From contig NZ_CP197465.1 in assembly GCF_052180275.1 (NCBI RefSeq), positions 2,294,001 to 2,358,000 on the forward strand: DNA of 64,000 bases. The letters are read 5' to 3'. Shown piece after piece: positions 51,338 to 58,102 of this stretch (position 1 is the stretch's first letter; each line of letters starts with the position of its first letter). The notes beneath the pieces are model-generated. The model was given only the letters and a program-made list of their open reading frames with translations. It made no database searches and was not told the origin of the DNA. Source of the DNA: Kumtagia sp052180275 (GTDB taxonomy: Bacteria; Pseudomonadota; Alphaproteobacteria; Rhizobiales; Rhizobiaceae). The position numbers were made by a program, and so were the translations under genes.

Positions 51338-51702
51338 GCCAGCACCGCCCGTCCCGGCGCAGGCACGCCGATGATGCGAGCAGCATCCTGACAGACGCTG
51401 GCCAGTTCCCGACCAGCGCATTCGTACTGCGACCATTTCGATATGACGAGCAGCTTCACCAGAACGTCGGTCGCGGTGACGGCGTGCAGGGACATGGCGG
51501 CATCGTAGACGCGATCGGCGGCTGCGGCCTCCGGCGTGCCCTCTACGCAGCCAGGAAGCGCGTCCAAGGCAATGTAGACGGCTCGCGCGTCGCGTAGGAG
51601 GTCAAGCGAAGACTGGCGACGGCGCCGTGTCCAGATCGCGAAAATTCGTGGATGCACGGTGGGCATGCCTTCGGCGGCTGCCCGAACTGTGGTGTTCGGC
51701 AT
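51334..51702 (-). CDS. Hypothetical protein, first of three coupled genes
   Basis: A 122-residue helical protein (MPNTTVRAAAEGMPTVHPRI...). No known domain. It is divergent from an XRE-type regulator across a 116-base spacer with inverted repeats, so it is probably controlled by that regulator. Confidence 0.6.
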   Translation of the reverse strand: MPNTTVRAAAEGMPTVHPRIFAIWTRRRRQSSLDLLRDARAVYIALDALPGCVEGTPEAAAADRVYDAAMSLHAVTATDVLVKLLVISKWSQYECAGRELASVCQDAARIIGVPAPGRAVLA

Positions 51703-51717
51703 AGGTATCTCCTAACT

Positions 51718-51778
51718 ATCGAAAAACGACGGTTACATTGATAACCGATGCCTCTGGAGGTTTCAAGCGTTTTTCGAT
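51718..51778. promoter_or_regulatory. Inverted repeats between XRE gene and small operon
   Basis: An 11-bp perfect inverted repeat ATCGAAAAACG (51718-51728) and CGTTTTTCGAT (51768-51778) flanks a second dyad CGGTTA-N6-TAACCG (51730-51747). The arrangement resembles operators of small XRE repressors and sits between the divergent genes at 51702 and 51819. Confidence 0.5.
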
Positions 51779-51818
51779 GGTTCTGGTGTTTCACGACAGA
51801 TCGTGCTAGCAGTTTCCT

Positions 51819-52046
51819 ATGATTAACTCGGCCCAATGTCGCGCGGGACGCGCACTTCTAAACTGGTCGCAGCAACAGCTTGCTGATGCGGCGCGCGTCG
51901 GTGTGGTCACTGTCCGGCAGTTTGAGAACGGCGGCTCAGAACCACGTAACGCCACACTGGATGTTATCCGTCGTGCTCTCGAAGCAGCCGGCGTCGAGTT
52001 CATCCCGGAGAACGGTGGCGGGGCGGGAGTGAGGCTGCGGAAGTAA
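51819..52046 (+). CDS. XRE-family helix-turn-helix regulator
   Basis: A 75-residue single-domain regulator: GRALLNWSQQQLADAARVGV then VTVRQFENGGSEPRNATLDVIRRALEAAGVEF is the five-helix Cro/C1 fold. The ending GVEFIPENGGGAGVRLRK is typical of small alphaproteobacterial XRE proteins. It probably controls the divergent three-gene unit. Confidence 0.88.
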   Translation: MINSAQCRAGRALLNWSQQQLADAARVGVVTVRQFENGGSEPRNATLDVIRRALEAAGVEFIPENGGGAGVRLRK

Positions 52047-52249
52047 ACGCGCAGGTGACAGAGGAGGTCTCATCACCCGCGCGAATATTAGACCTTCCGT
52101 ACATAAGCCTAACGTCGAGAACGTCCCAAGATTTAACACACTCGTCAAGTACTTCCTTCCACTGGGATGCGGCACTGCAACTCTGCGCGCGGCTGGCGTT
52201 AACCAAAAAATCGCCAACCTAAGCTATAAGCACTTGTGGAGGTGACGAG

Positions 52250-52459
52250 ATGAAGAGGACCGAGATTGTCAGTGTTCGCTTGGCTACCGCCACGAAGCTA
52301 GCCCTGGAAAATGCGGCGAAGGCAGAAAGCCGATCGGTTGCTGGCTATTTGGGCAAGCTGATCCAGTCCGACCTCCTGACAAAAGGGACAATAGTGCCCG
52401 TCCCAGAGACGCCAGAGCGACGGGGTCGGCCAGGCGTGAAGCGCGCGCGGTTGAACTGA
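52250..52459 (+). CDS. Ribbon-helix-helix-like protein
   Basis: A 69-residue protein with an RHH layout: strand RTEIVSVRLATA, helix TKLALENAAKAES, turn RSVAGYLGKLIQSDLL, and a basic tail. Start behind GTGGAGGTG. Likely an antitoxin-like or plasmid-type DNA-binding protein; no toxin gene is adjacent. Confidence 0.65.
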   Translation: MKRTEIVSVRLATATKLALENAAKAESRSVAGYLGKLIQSDLLTKGTIVPVPETPERRGRPGVKRARLN

Positions 52460-52899
52460 CGAAAGATAAAATTTGAACGGTCTCGTAGCGGAAGGATCAA
52501 GCATCTCCCCCGACGACGGGGGACACATGTCTTTGCAAACAGCGAAGCGATGAAAACTCAGATAGCGCAGGAGTTGGCCGGGCTCACTGCACACCATCAC
52601 TCGGCGAACTCAGGCAACATATCGCCAGTGTTGAGGTGAGCCCGGTCACCACCTGTTGAAAGTTCGCCGGGTCATAACCCACCCCGTCCATGTCCGACGA
52701 CCCTTCATTCCCGATTTGGAACATCGGGCGCCGGCAGTTGGCCGGTCACATCAAGCCTTGCATTTGTCGTGCCAACGGGGGGCTCCTGTTCGCGCCAATC
52801 GTCAAGCACTTGCCCTCACGGGGGAGGCGGCTTGCGCGATCAATGCAAAATCATCAGGCTTTAGGCGCGTAACGCCGAACCCGATGTAGCGACCAGATC
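52460..52899. other. Gap with one hairpin and one doubtful ORF
   Basis: TCCCCCG-ACGA-CGGGGGA (52506-52522) is a 7-bp hairpin about 45 bases after the RHH gene and may terminate it. A 60-codon frame at 52690-52872 lacks a ribosome site and family and is not called. Confidence 0.4.
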
Positions 52900-53343
52900 A
52901 TGACGAGATCAATTCCCGAGATTAGGAAGCGGCCCGACCCTGACGCGTGGCTGGAGGTCGAGATTACGCGGTGGGAGTGGGAATACTATCTCTCGGTGCC
53001 ATTGTTCGAAGGAGGGGAACCGGCTTCAGAAGATGATAGTCTTTCCCTGTTCGGTCGGACGATTCTGAAGCCGAAAACGTCTCCCTTGGACGTGAAAATC
53101 CGGTGCCTGACGGTCCCGCCCCCAAAATTGCCATTGGAACGCGTTGGCGAATTGTGGAGGATCAAAGGTGGTTTCGAAGGCGTTGTCGTGGTGCCAAACA
53201 CGGTGATGCACACAGTCGTTTCAATGTTCGCAGGACAGCACTACCGGCGGCTTGATCTGGCACTCTCGAAAGTCGGCCGGCGGCAATATACCATCAGGAG
53301 CTATCACTTCCGACATGCGCGAGAGGGCGACCAGCCCGAATGA
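52900..53343 (+). CDS. Hypothetical protein
   Basis: A 147-residue beta-rich protein (MTRSIPEIRKRPDPDAWLEVEITRW...), with LWRIKGGFEGVVVVPNTVM and a basic tail QYTIRSYHFRHAREG. No family recognised. Confidence 0.55.
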   Translation: MTRSIPEIRKRPDPDAWLEVEITRWEWEYYLSVPLFEGGEPASEDDSLSLFGRTILKPKTSPLDVKIRCLTVPPPKLPLERVGELWRIKGGFEGVVVVPNTVMHTVVSMFAGQHYRRLDLALSKVGRRQYTIRSYHFRHAREGDQPE

Positions 53344-53456
53344 ACAGCACTGGATATGTTCCAATAACTGCCTTTAGCGGAGCCTATTCGGCTGTGGGTA
53401 TACCCTTCACCGGTTAGCGCTTTGGCAGCGGGCGCGGAGCACACAGGTTTCGTATT

Positions 53457-53759
53457 TCATCCAAGGTCGGAGTAGAAATCGCAAATCAGGTCGGCGACTT
53501 TGACGGCTTCAAAATCCGTCATATGCGCAACCGTCTCAAGCGCGGTCGTCTCCATGTCGTTCTGATCGACCGCCAGAAGGTCCAGAAGTTTTGCGAACTT
53601 GATCTTGAGTTCTAGGTCGCCCGTAAACTCATCGATGGTGACAAGCAGAAGGTGCGTGTTCGCCTCAATCAACCGCGTCTGGATGCTGTCGGCGGAGGCG
53701 GCAAGGCTGCGCATCGCGGCGAAGAATTGATCGCGCGCATTAGCATGTAGTTCGTTCAT
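53457..53759 (-). CDS. Hypothetical helical protein
   Basis: A 100-residue acidic, all-helical protein (MNELHANARDQFFAAMRSLA...). No domain recognised. Convergent with 52900-53343. Confidence 0.55.
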   Translation of the reverse strand: MNELHANARDQFFAAMRSLAASADSIQTRLIEANTHLLLVTIDEFTGDLELKIKFAKLLDLLAVDQNDMETTALETVAHMTDFEAVKVADLICDFYSDLG

Positions 53760-54066
53760 AGGTCGCTTTCTTCGCTATCCAGGCACGACCTGTACGACAG
53801 ACGGCGGGAAGGCAGTGAGACGGGGAGGATGCACCATGGGTTTCGCATGGCCGGAGTTTCCGTAGCACAGTTGCGGCAGCTCTGGATATGGGCGTTAGCT
53901 GCGAGGCCGAAGCTCTCGCCTCGCTCACTTTGGAAGCGAGCGCGCGGCGGCTGACTCTGCAGTTAAGCTGGCGTGAGGCTGCGGAAGGATAACTTCCTCG
54001 GCTGGAACGTCTGTAAGACCTCCACGTTCAACGCATATGGCAAGCTGCCGCCAACGGGAGGTTCCT
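53760..54066. other. Gap without supported gene
   Basis: About 300 bases between divergent genes. It presumably holds promoters for both sides; a good ribosome site GGGAGG appears just before 54067. Nothing else stands out. Confidence 0.4.
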
Positions 54067-54252
54067 ATGAGTATCCGCAATGCGCCAACATCCAAAGGCA
54101 AGGAAGCCGCCGAGAGCCTAGAGCAAGCTGCCGCGAGGGATGCGCGGAAAACTGAGGCTGATATGGGTCGCCCGCTCGCTAAAGGTGAAAGGCGGTTTGA
54201 AGAGCGCTCGAAAAGCTCAGACGGCAAGAGCGCCGGCGAGAAGCAGCGCTGA
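54067..54252 (+). CDS. Small charged protein
   Basis: A 61-residue, highly charged protein (MSIRNAPTSKGKEAAESLEQ...), rich in Lys, Arg, Glu and Ser and probably disordered. ATG 54067 follows ACGGGAGGTTCCT, a strong site. It overlaps the next gene (TGATG). Confidence 0.6.
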   Translation: MSIRNAPTSKGKEAAESLEQAAARDARKTEADMGRPLAKGERRFEERSKSSDGKSAGEKQR

Positions 54253-54491
54253 TGGAAAACCATAATCAAGCCGAAGAAGACATCAAGGCGAGCCTTGCCC
54301 ACGAAATCTATGAGGCCGTGCTCAAAATCAACCCAAAGTCCGACCTTCTGTTTGTCCTCGGTAGCTATAAGGACACCCGGAATGACGTGGAGACTTTGAT
54401 GCGCCTGAAGTATTGGAACTCCACCCACGTTGCCACTCAAAGTGAAGGCGCCCTGTCGGAAGCCCCTCTAATCCCGCGCGGCATCCTTTAA
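54252..54491 (+). CDS. Hypothetical protein
   Basis: A 79-residue protein. The first two thirds (ASLAHEIYEAVLKINPKSDLLFVLGSYKDTRNDVETLMRL) form a helical core with a central strand; the tail is flexible. Coupled to the previous gene. Not recognised. Confidence 0.6.
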   Translation: MENHNQAEEDIKASLAHEIYEAVLKINPKSDLLFVLGSYKDTRNDVETLMRLKYWNSTHVATQSEGALSEAPLIPRGIL

Positions 54492-54549
54492 GAGGCGCAT
54501 TCCCGCGCAAACGCACCTTGCGGCAGTGGAGCGACCAAGGAATACAGAA

Positions 54550-54723
54550 ATGTCAGGCGACAAAAGCGACCAGAAGCGGGCAGAAGAGCGCGCCTTGGTC
54601 GCTCGGCTCAAAAAACAGACTGGCATCACTGAAGCTCAAGCAACCGAGCTTGTTGCCCTGCTAGGCATGGATTGGTCATCGCTCATCCGAGAGGCTCGCA
54701 TCCTTCAGATCAGGCCCCGCTGA
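54550..54723 (+). CDS. Small helical protein
   Basis: A 57-residue protein, MSGDKSDQKRAEERALVARLKKQTG then ITEAQATELVALLGMDWSSLIREARIL. The second half resembles small helix-turn-helix-like segments also seen in cassette gene B products. It overlaps the convergent gene A copy 2 at its 3' end. Confidence 0.5.
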   Translation: MSGDKSDQKRAEERALVARLKKQTGITEAQATELVALLGMDWSSLIREARILQIRPR

Positions 54724-54957
54724 GAGAGCATAGCTGTCGCTCTCCCTCGCTTCTTGACGCGACGAAAGCGATTGCAACAGAGCAGCCTCTGCCGTCTTGC
54801 CTTGCTGGAAGACGTGGATGACTTCCGCAGCCAATTCCTCACACTGGTCTCTGTCCTTCTCGGACAGCATGCGCTCCTCACACAAACGGTCAAACACTTT
54901 TTGGATAGTTGCAAGTTCGGCTGGATTGAACACGCCGAAATATCTGGTGAAGGGCAT
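54676..54957 (-). CDS. Duplicated cassette gene A, copy 2
   Basis: A 93-residue paralogue of the 48651-48899 product, starting MPFTRYFGVFNPAELATIQKVF and sharing EELAAEVIHVFQQGKTAEA. The C-terminus is 11 residues longer than copy 1. The upstream untranslated segment with GCGAAAGCGTGAT is also conserved with copy 1. Confidence 0.65.
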   Translation of the reverse strand: MPFTRYFGVFNPAELATIQKVFDRLCEERMLSEKDRDQCEELAAEVIHVFQQGKTAEAALLQSLSSRQEARESDSYALSAGPDLKDASLSDER

Positions 54958-55095
54958 AACGCTCTCCTCCCTTTGTCTGGGCGAAAGCGTGATCGACTCT
55001 TTCAAGCGTCCGTTTGCCTTGTTGGTGCGGACGACTTGACGACCGTACTCCCTTTCCAAGGCCTCCGCTATTCACAAAGACATACTCACCGTTCG

Positions 55096-55275
55096 CTACC
55101 CCTCGGCCTTGAAGTTCTCGGCCTCCCGCTTAGCCTTCTTCATGTCGCCTCCATGTTTATGCAACAGCTCCTTTGCCTGCTGTGGCGAAAGGTCGGTCGT
55201 CTCGGCCAGATGAAGGGCCTTCGCCTCCTCGTTCTTGGGGGCGAGGCTCCGCTTTTCTGCCGGTTCCATTGCCAT
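55096..55275 (-). CDS. Duplicated cassette gene B, copy 2
   Basis: A 59-residue protein, MAMEPAEKRSLAPKNEEAKA then LHLAETTDLSPQQAKELLHK and HGGDMKKAKREAENFKAEG, paralogous to the product of 49041-49217. GGAGAACGGCA precedes the start. The stronger conservation of its second half than of the intergenic DNA suggests selection. Confidence 0.65.
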   Translation of the reverse strand: MAMEPAEKRSLAPKNEEAKALHLAETTDLSPQQAKELLHKHGGDMKKAKREAENFKAEG

Positions 55276-55373
55276 TGCCGTTCTCCTTTAATTGCGGTGA
55301 ACGCCGATCAGCCTGAGTCGTTGCCTTAACTCGTGCACCGAGCGGAACATCCGACCGTCGGGCGGAATAAGGA

Positions 55374-55538
55374 AGCCCGCCGCGTCTCCCTCGAGCGGCG
55401 GGCTCCCGTGCAGTTAGTACGTTGGCAGCTAAGTTTGCCTCCGAAGCCGCGATGAGCCTCATCTCCAAATCGTCCAGTTCCTGCTCAAACGAAAAAGCCC
55501 GCTGACCCAGAGCGGAAGTGGCCAAGGTTCAGCGGGCT
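55374..55538. repeat. Two hairpins with shared AGCCCGC arms
   Basis: AGCCCGCCGC/GCGGCGGGCT (55374-55404) and AGCCCGCTGA/TCAGCGGGCT (55496-55538) are two perfect 10-bp stem-loops 90 bases apart. They lie in the 55276-55620 gap, where a minus-strand frame (55157-55525) exists but is not well supported. They may be terminators or RNA structures. Confidence 0.4.
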
Positions 55539-55620
55539 ATGTTGCCTGAGGCGGTGATCTCTACATGTCCGCCATATGATTCTGATTCTGCAATAGATGG
55601 GTAAACGGACCATTATAGCT

Positions 55621-55800
55621 TCAAGTCCGACCTTTCAGTGGATTGGCAGCGCGCAGAAAATCGCCAGATTCGATGTAAGCCATTTCGAGGAGGTGCGAGA
55701 GAAACGGCATCCTCTCGCCGTCGGCGATATCCTTCAGCTCGCGAAGCAGCCCGTGTAGATATCGAATTTTCTCGATTTTTGACCGCTGATCGGGCGCCAT
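55621..55800 (-). CDS. Small helical protein
   Basis: A 59-residue protein (MAPDQRSKIEKIRYLHGLLR then ELKDIADGERMPFLSHLLEM and AYIESGDFLRA). Start chosen at 55800 because of CGGAGGAAC; the longer frame starts at 55869. This helical type is common among small Rhizobiales proteins of unknown role. Confidence 0.6.
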   Translation of the reverse strand: MAPDQRSKIEKIRYLHGLLRELKDIADGERMPFLSHLLEMAYIESGDFLRAANPLKGRT

Positions 55801-55909
55801 AATGTTCCTCCGAGCACCAAAAGTGTAGGTCGCTTCGTCAAGGCGGCAACGGTACTTTAGATCAACCAAGGTAGGTGGCTAAGGCGCTCTCGCTGGCGGA
55901 CAGCAAAAA

Positions 55910-55935
55910 GCCCCGCCGGCCGGAGCCGGCAGGGC
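55910..55935 (-). terminator. Rho-independent terminator on the minus strand
   Basis: An 11-bp GC-rich stem with one mismatch and a CGGA-type tetraloop is followed, on the minus strand, by TTTTTGC. It would stop transcription from the minus-strand gene at 56076-56267. Confidence 0.65.
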
Positions 55936-56075
55936 GGTGAAAGCGTCACAGATGGCGGTTCAACCTAATTCCGCTGGCGGTTTCACTCCGCCCTGCTACT
56001 CTCCGGGAATTCTCGCGCGACCTCCGCTCGGGATGGGAAATGGTCGGTGTTGGCCCCTCCTGCACCGGCCATTTT

Positions 56076-56267
56076 TCATCGACGCGCAGGCGTCTCACCA
56101 TGCCGACGAATTTCGCTGCGCAGTTCCTTGATCTCCTCGCCGTGCCGGTCGAAGGAGCGGGCCAGTGCCTGAGCTGCTTCACGCAGTCCACGCGGCGCCT
56201 GTCGGTCGCCAGTTGCTGTCAGCAGGGCAGCGCACCGCGCCAAGAAGCGAGGTCTCCGCCGAAACAA
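56076..56267 (-). CDS. Small basic protein
   Basis: A 63-residue frame (MFRRRPRFLARCAALLTATG... SFDRHGEEIKELRSEIRRHG). The second half can form a coiled helix. The downstream terminator and the iteron/promoter region upstream support a short transcript, but the product is not recognised. Confidence 0.45.
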   Translation of the reverse strand: MFRRRPRFLARCAALLTATGDRQAPRGLREAAQALARSFDRHGEEIKELRSEIRRHGETPARR

Positions 56268-56315
56268 ATTACGGAGTCGCAGCGAAGGCCGAAAAGCGCA
56301 CGAAGGAAGTGTAGC

Positions 56316-56355
56316 GGACGGTAACGGACGTTACTGGATGTTACTGGACGGTATA
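56316..56355. promoter_or_regulatory. Four tandem 10-bp iterons
   Basis: GGACGGTAAC, GGACGTTACT, GGATGTTACT and GGACGGTATA follow each other without spacing. The 10-bp period equals one helical turn, so a protein array could bind one face. They lie 62 bases upstream of a ribbon-helix-helix gene, the type of regulator that binds such tandem sites. Confidence 0.6.
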
Positions 56356-56417
56356 CGGCAACATATTGTAATTGTTTCATTTTTTGTTAAACTCCGTTGC
56401 AACAAACGGAGGCTTCC

Positions 56418-56573
56418 ATGCAGTTTTCCGGCGTCATGAACGATCAGATTCGCATCCGCGTATCTGAGGAAGAAAAGCGCTTTCTGGCTGATGTCGCCCG
56501 TAAGACCGGTCAGACCCTCAGCAGCATGATCCGTGATGCTGTCACCGAAGCCGCGAAGCGAGCCGCAGCTTGA
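56418..56573 (+). CDS. Arc/MetJ-like ribbon-helix-helix repressor
   Basis: A 51-residue protein. MNDQIRIRVSEEEKRFLADV and ARKTGQTLSSMIRDAVTEAA give the RHH strand, two helices and turn. CGGAGGC precedes the ATG at 56418 by seven bases. Likely regulates itself and the late-type genes downstream through the iterons. Too short for usual cut-offs but well supported. Confidence 0.75.
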   Translation: MQFSGVMNDQIRIRVSEEEKRFLADVARKTGQTLSSMIRDAVTEAAKRAAA

Positions 56574-56773
56574 ATAGTCCTGCGGAACCCCAAACTCTCA
56601 TGGCCCTATGGTCACGACACAAAGCGCAGTGCCGTGGCGCTGGTGCGATCATTTCAGACGCGCGCGCTGGCCGCCTTCCCGGCGTCGTGCCGCTCCCCTC
56701 GGGTTTTGGTTTCGAGGTAACTGACGAGGCTGCCGCCTTGGCCGCCATGACGAAGAAGGAACTCACGAAATGA
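56570..56773 (+). CDS. Small hypothetical protein coupled to RHH gene
   Basis: A 67-residue protein read from a TTG that overlaps the RHH stop (TTGA), or 57 residues from ATG 56600. VVPLPSGFGFEVTDEAAALAAM is the most ordered part. It overlaps the next gene as ATGA, supporting coupling. Confidence 0.5.
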   Translation: MNSPAEPQTLMALWSRHKAQCRGAGAIISDARAGRLPGVVPLPSGFGFEVTDEAAALAAMTKKELTK

Positions 56774-57051
56774 CTGTTCTGTCTCTCGACCTGAAGCGCC
56801 CAACTCGGCTGTTCCCGAAACAAGTGTCGGGTTGGATGGAGTACCAGGAACTCGTACCCGCTGGGACGCCAGTGTCGATGCTGATTTCGGGCGAGTATTT
56901 CGCGAACGTCGCGCTGTATCTTCGGCCGGGCGATTTGATTGACGCGGTTGCCGAAGATTTTGCTTTCGAGATCAAGCTTCGGCTGACCAGCAAGACCGGC
57001 GACAAACTGAACTTCGCTGTGCTCAGCACGATCGAAGCCGAAGCGGCGTGA
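56770..57051 (+). CDS. Small virion-module protein, first of tandem paralogues
   Basis: A 93-residue protein. It shares with the next product the pattern PTRxxPKQxxGWxxYxExVPAGxP, a middle PxDxIxAVAED and the RLTSKTGDKLNF strand. Position directly before the virion-type genes suggests a structural or assembly role. No named family recognised. Confidence 0.6.
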   Translation: MTVLSLDLKRPTRLFPKQVSGWMEYQELVPAGTPVSMLISGEYFANVALYLRPGDLIDAVAEDFAFEIKLRLTSKTGDKLNFAVLSTIEAEAA

Positions 57052-57065
57052 GAGGAACATCCCCG

Positions 57066-57560
57066 ATGAACGCACCCGCGCTGGCAATCCCAGTTCATGT
57101 CAAACCCCCGACTCGCATGAAGCCCGTCGGCCAAGGGTGGGCGACCTACGAAGAAGTTGTGCCTGCCGGCGTTTCGCTGGAGACGGTGATGTCCATCGCA
57201 TGGTGGGGGCGCACTGCCGCCAATCTAAAGCCGCTCGACGTGATCAACGCTGTCGCGGAAGACGGTTCTTTCGATGTCGATATCAGGCTCATTGCGAAAT
57301 CGTCGACAGTGATGACATTCCGCCTGTTGCGCGAGAGCGTCATTGCCAATCCGGCGCCTATCCGCCGGGAGAGCAAAGCCGGCATGATCAAGGTCATCCC
57401 GTCCGGTGAGGGCTCGGGCATCCAGGGCGGACGCATCGAGCGCTCGCGCTTCGCGGTCAAGAACATGATCACCGGGCAGATTCTCTCTGATGGACTGCGC
57501 AAGGACGAAGCCGATGCCGAGCGTCGCCGTATCCTCGGCCCTGACGCCGACGACGACTGA
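57066..57560 (+). CDS. Virion-module protein, second of tandem paralogues
   Basis: A 164-residue protein. Its first 90 residues match the previous gene product (PPTRMKPVGQGWATYEEVVP, DVINAVAEDGSFDVDIRLIA); the rest, with MIKVIPSGEGSGIQGGRIER and a charged DEADAERRR tail, is extra. Start 57066 follows GAGAGGAAC. The pair arose by duplication. Confidence 0.6.
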   Translation: MNAPALAIPVHVKPPTRMKPVGQGWATYEEVVPAGVSLETVMSIAWWGRTAANLKPLDVINAVAEDGSFDVDIRLIAKSSTVMTFRLLRESVIANPAPIRRESKAGMIKVIPSGEGSGIQGGRIERSRFAVKNMITGQILSDGLRKDEADAERRRILGPDADDD

Positions 57561-57580
57561 TTGAAGGAAGGATCGCGACG

Positions 57581-58102
57581 ATGACGGGGCTTGAAACTGC
57601 ACTGGCGATCGGCGGCTCGCTGCTGTCCGCCGTCGGCTCCGTAGCGGGCGGCATATCGGCGAAGCAAAACGCTGACGCCCAAGCCGACGCTGCCGAACGG
57701 CAGGCCAATGAAGCCCGCGCCGTTAGCCAGCGTGAAGCGGTCCAGCGGTCCAAGGAGGCGAAGCTTCTCATCTCGCGGCAACAGGCTCTTGCCGCTGCAA
57801 GCGGGGGAGGGGCGACCGATCCCTCTGTCCTGACCAACACCGGCGAGATTGGCAAGCAGGGATGGTTGAACAGCCAGACCGCGCTTTACGAAGGCGAAAG
57901 CCAGGGTCGCGCGCTGGAGGACTCGGCGGCCATCGGCAGGTGGCAAGGCCGGAAGGAAATGTTCGCCGGGTTTGTCGACGCGGGCAGCACGACGTTGAAC
58001 GGCCTTGGCGGATTCGCCAAGAATCGTCGATTGAATACCTTCCCGGCTGTGCCCTCGAAGCCGAAACGCGAAAACTTCTGGCCGGAGATGTCGCCGTGGT
58101 AA
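57581..58102 (+). CDS. Phage internal virion-like protein
   Basis: A 173-residue protein with a glycine-rich hydrophobic start (LETALAIGGSLLSAVGSVAG) and a long Ala/Gln/Glu helix (QNADAQADAAERQANEARAVSQ). This is the pattern of small internal virion/ejection proteins that precede large SLT-bearing virion proteins in short-tailed phages. GAAGGAAGG precedes the start. Confidence 0.7.
   Translation: MTGLETALAIGGSLLSAVGSVAGGISAKQNADAQADAAERQANEARAVSQREAVQRSKEAKLLISRQQALAAASGGGATDPSVLTNTGEIGKQGWLNSQTALYEGESQGRALEDSAAIGRWQGRKEMFAGFVDAGSTTLNGLGGFAKNRRLNTFPAVPSKPKRENFWPEMSPW

Noticed and set aside
55157..55525. A 122-codon minus-strand frame
   Set aside because: Its second half overlaps cassette gene B in another frame, and only the B frame is conserved between the two cassette copies.
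56316..56355. Iterons as a plasmid-type replication origin
   Set aside because: No replication initiator gene, AT-rich unwinding region or DnaA boxes are evident beside them; a repressor array fits better.
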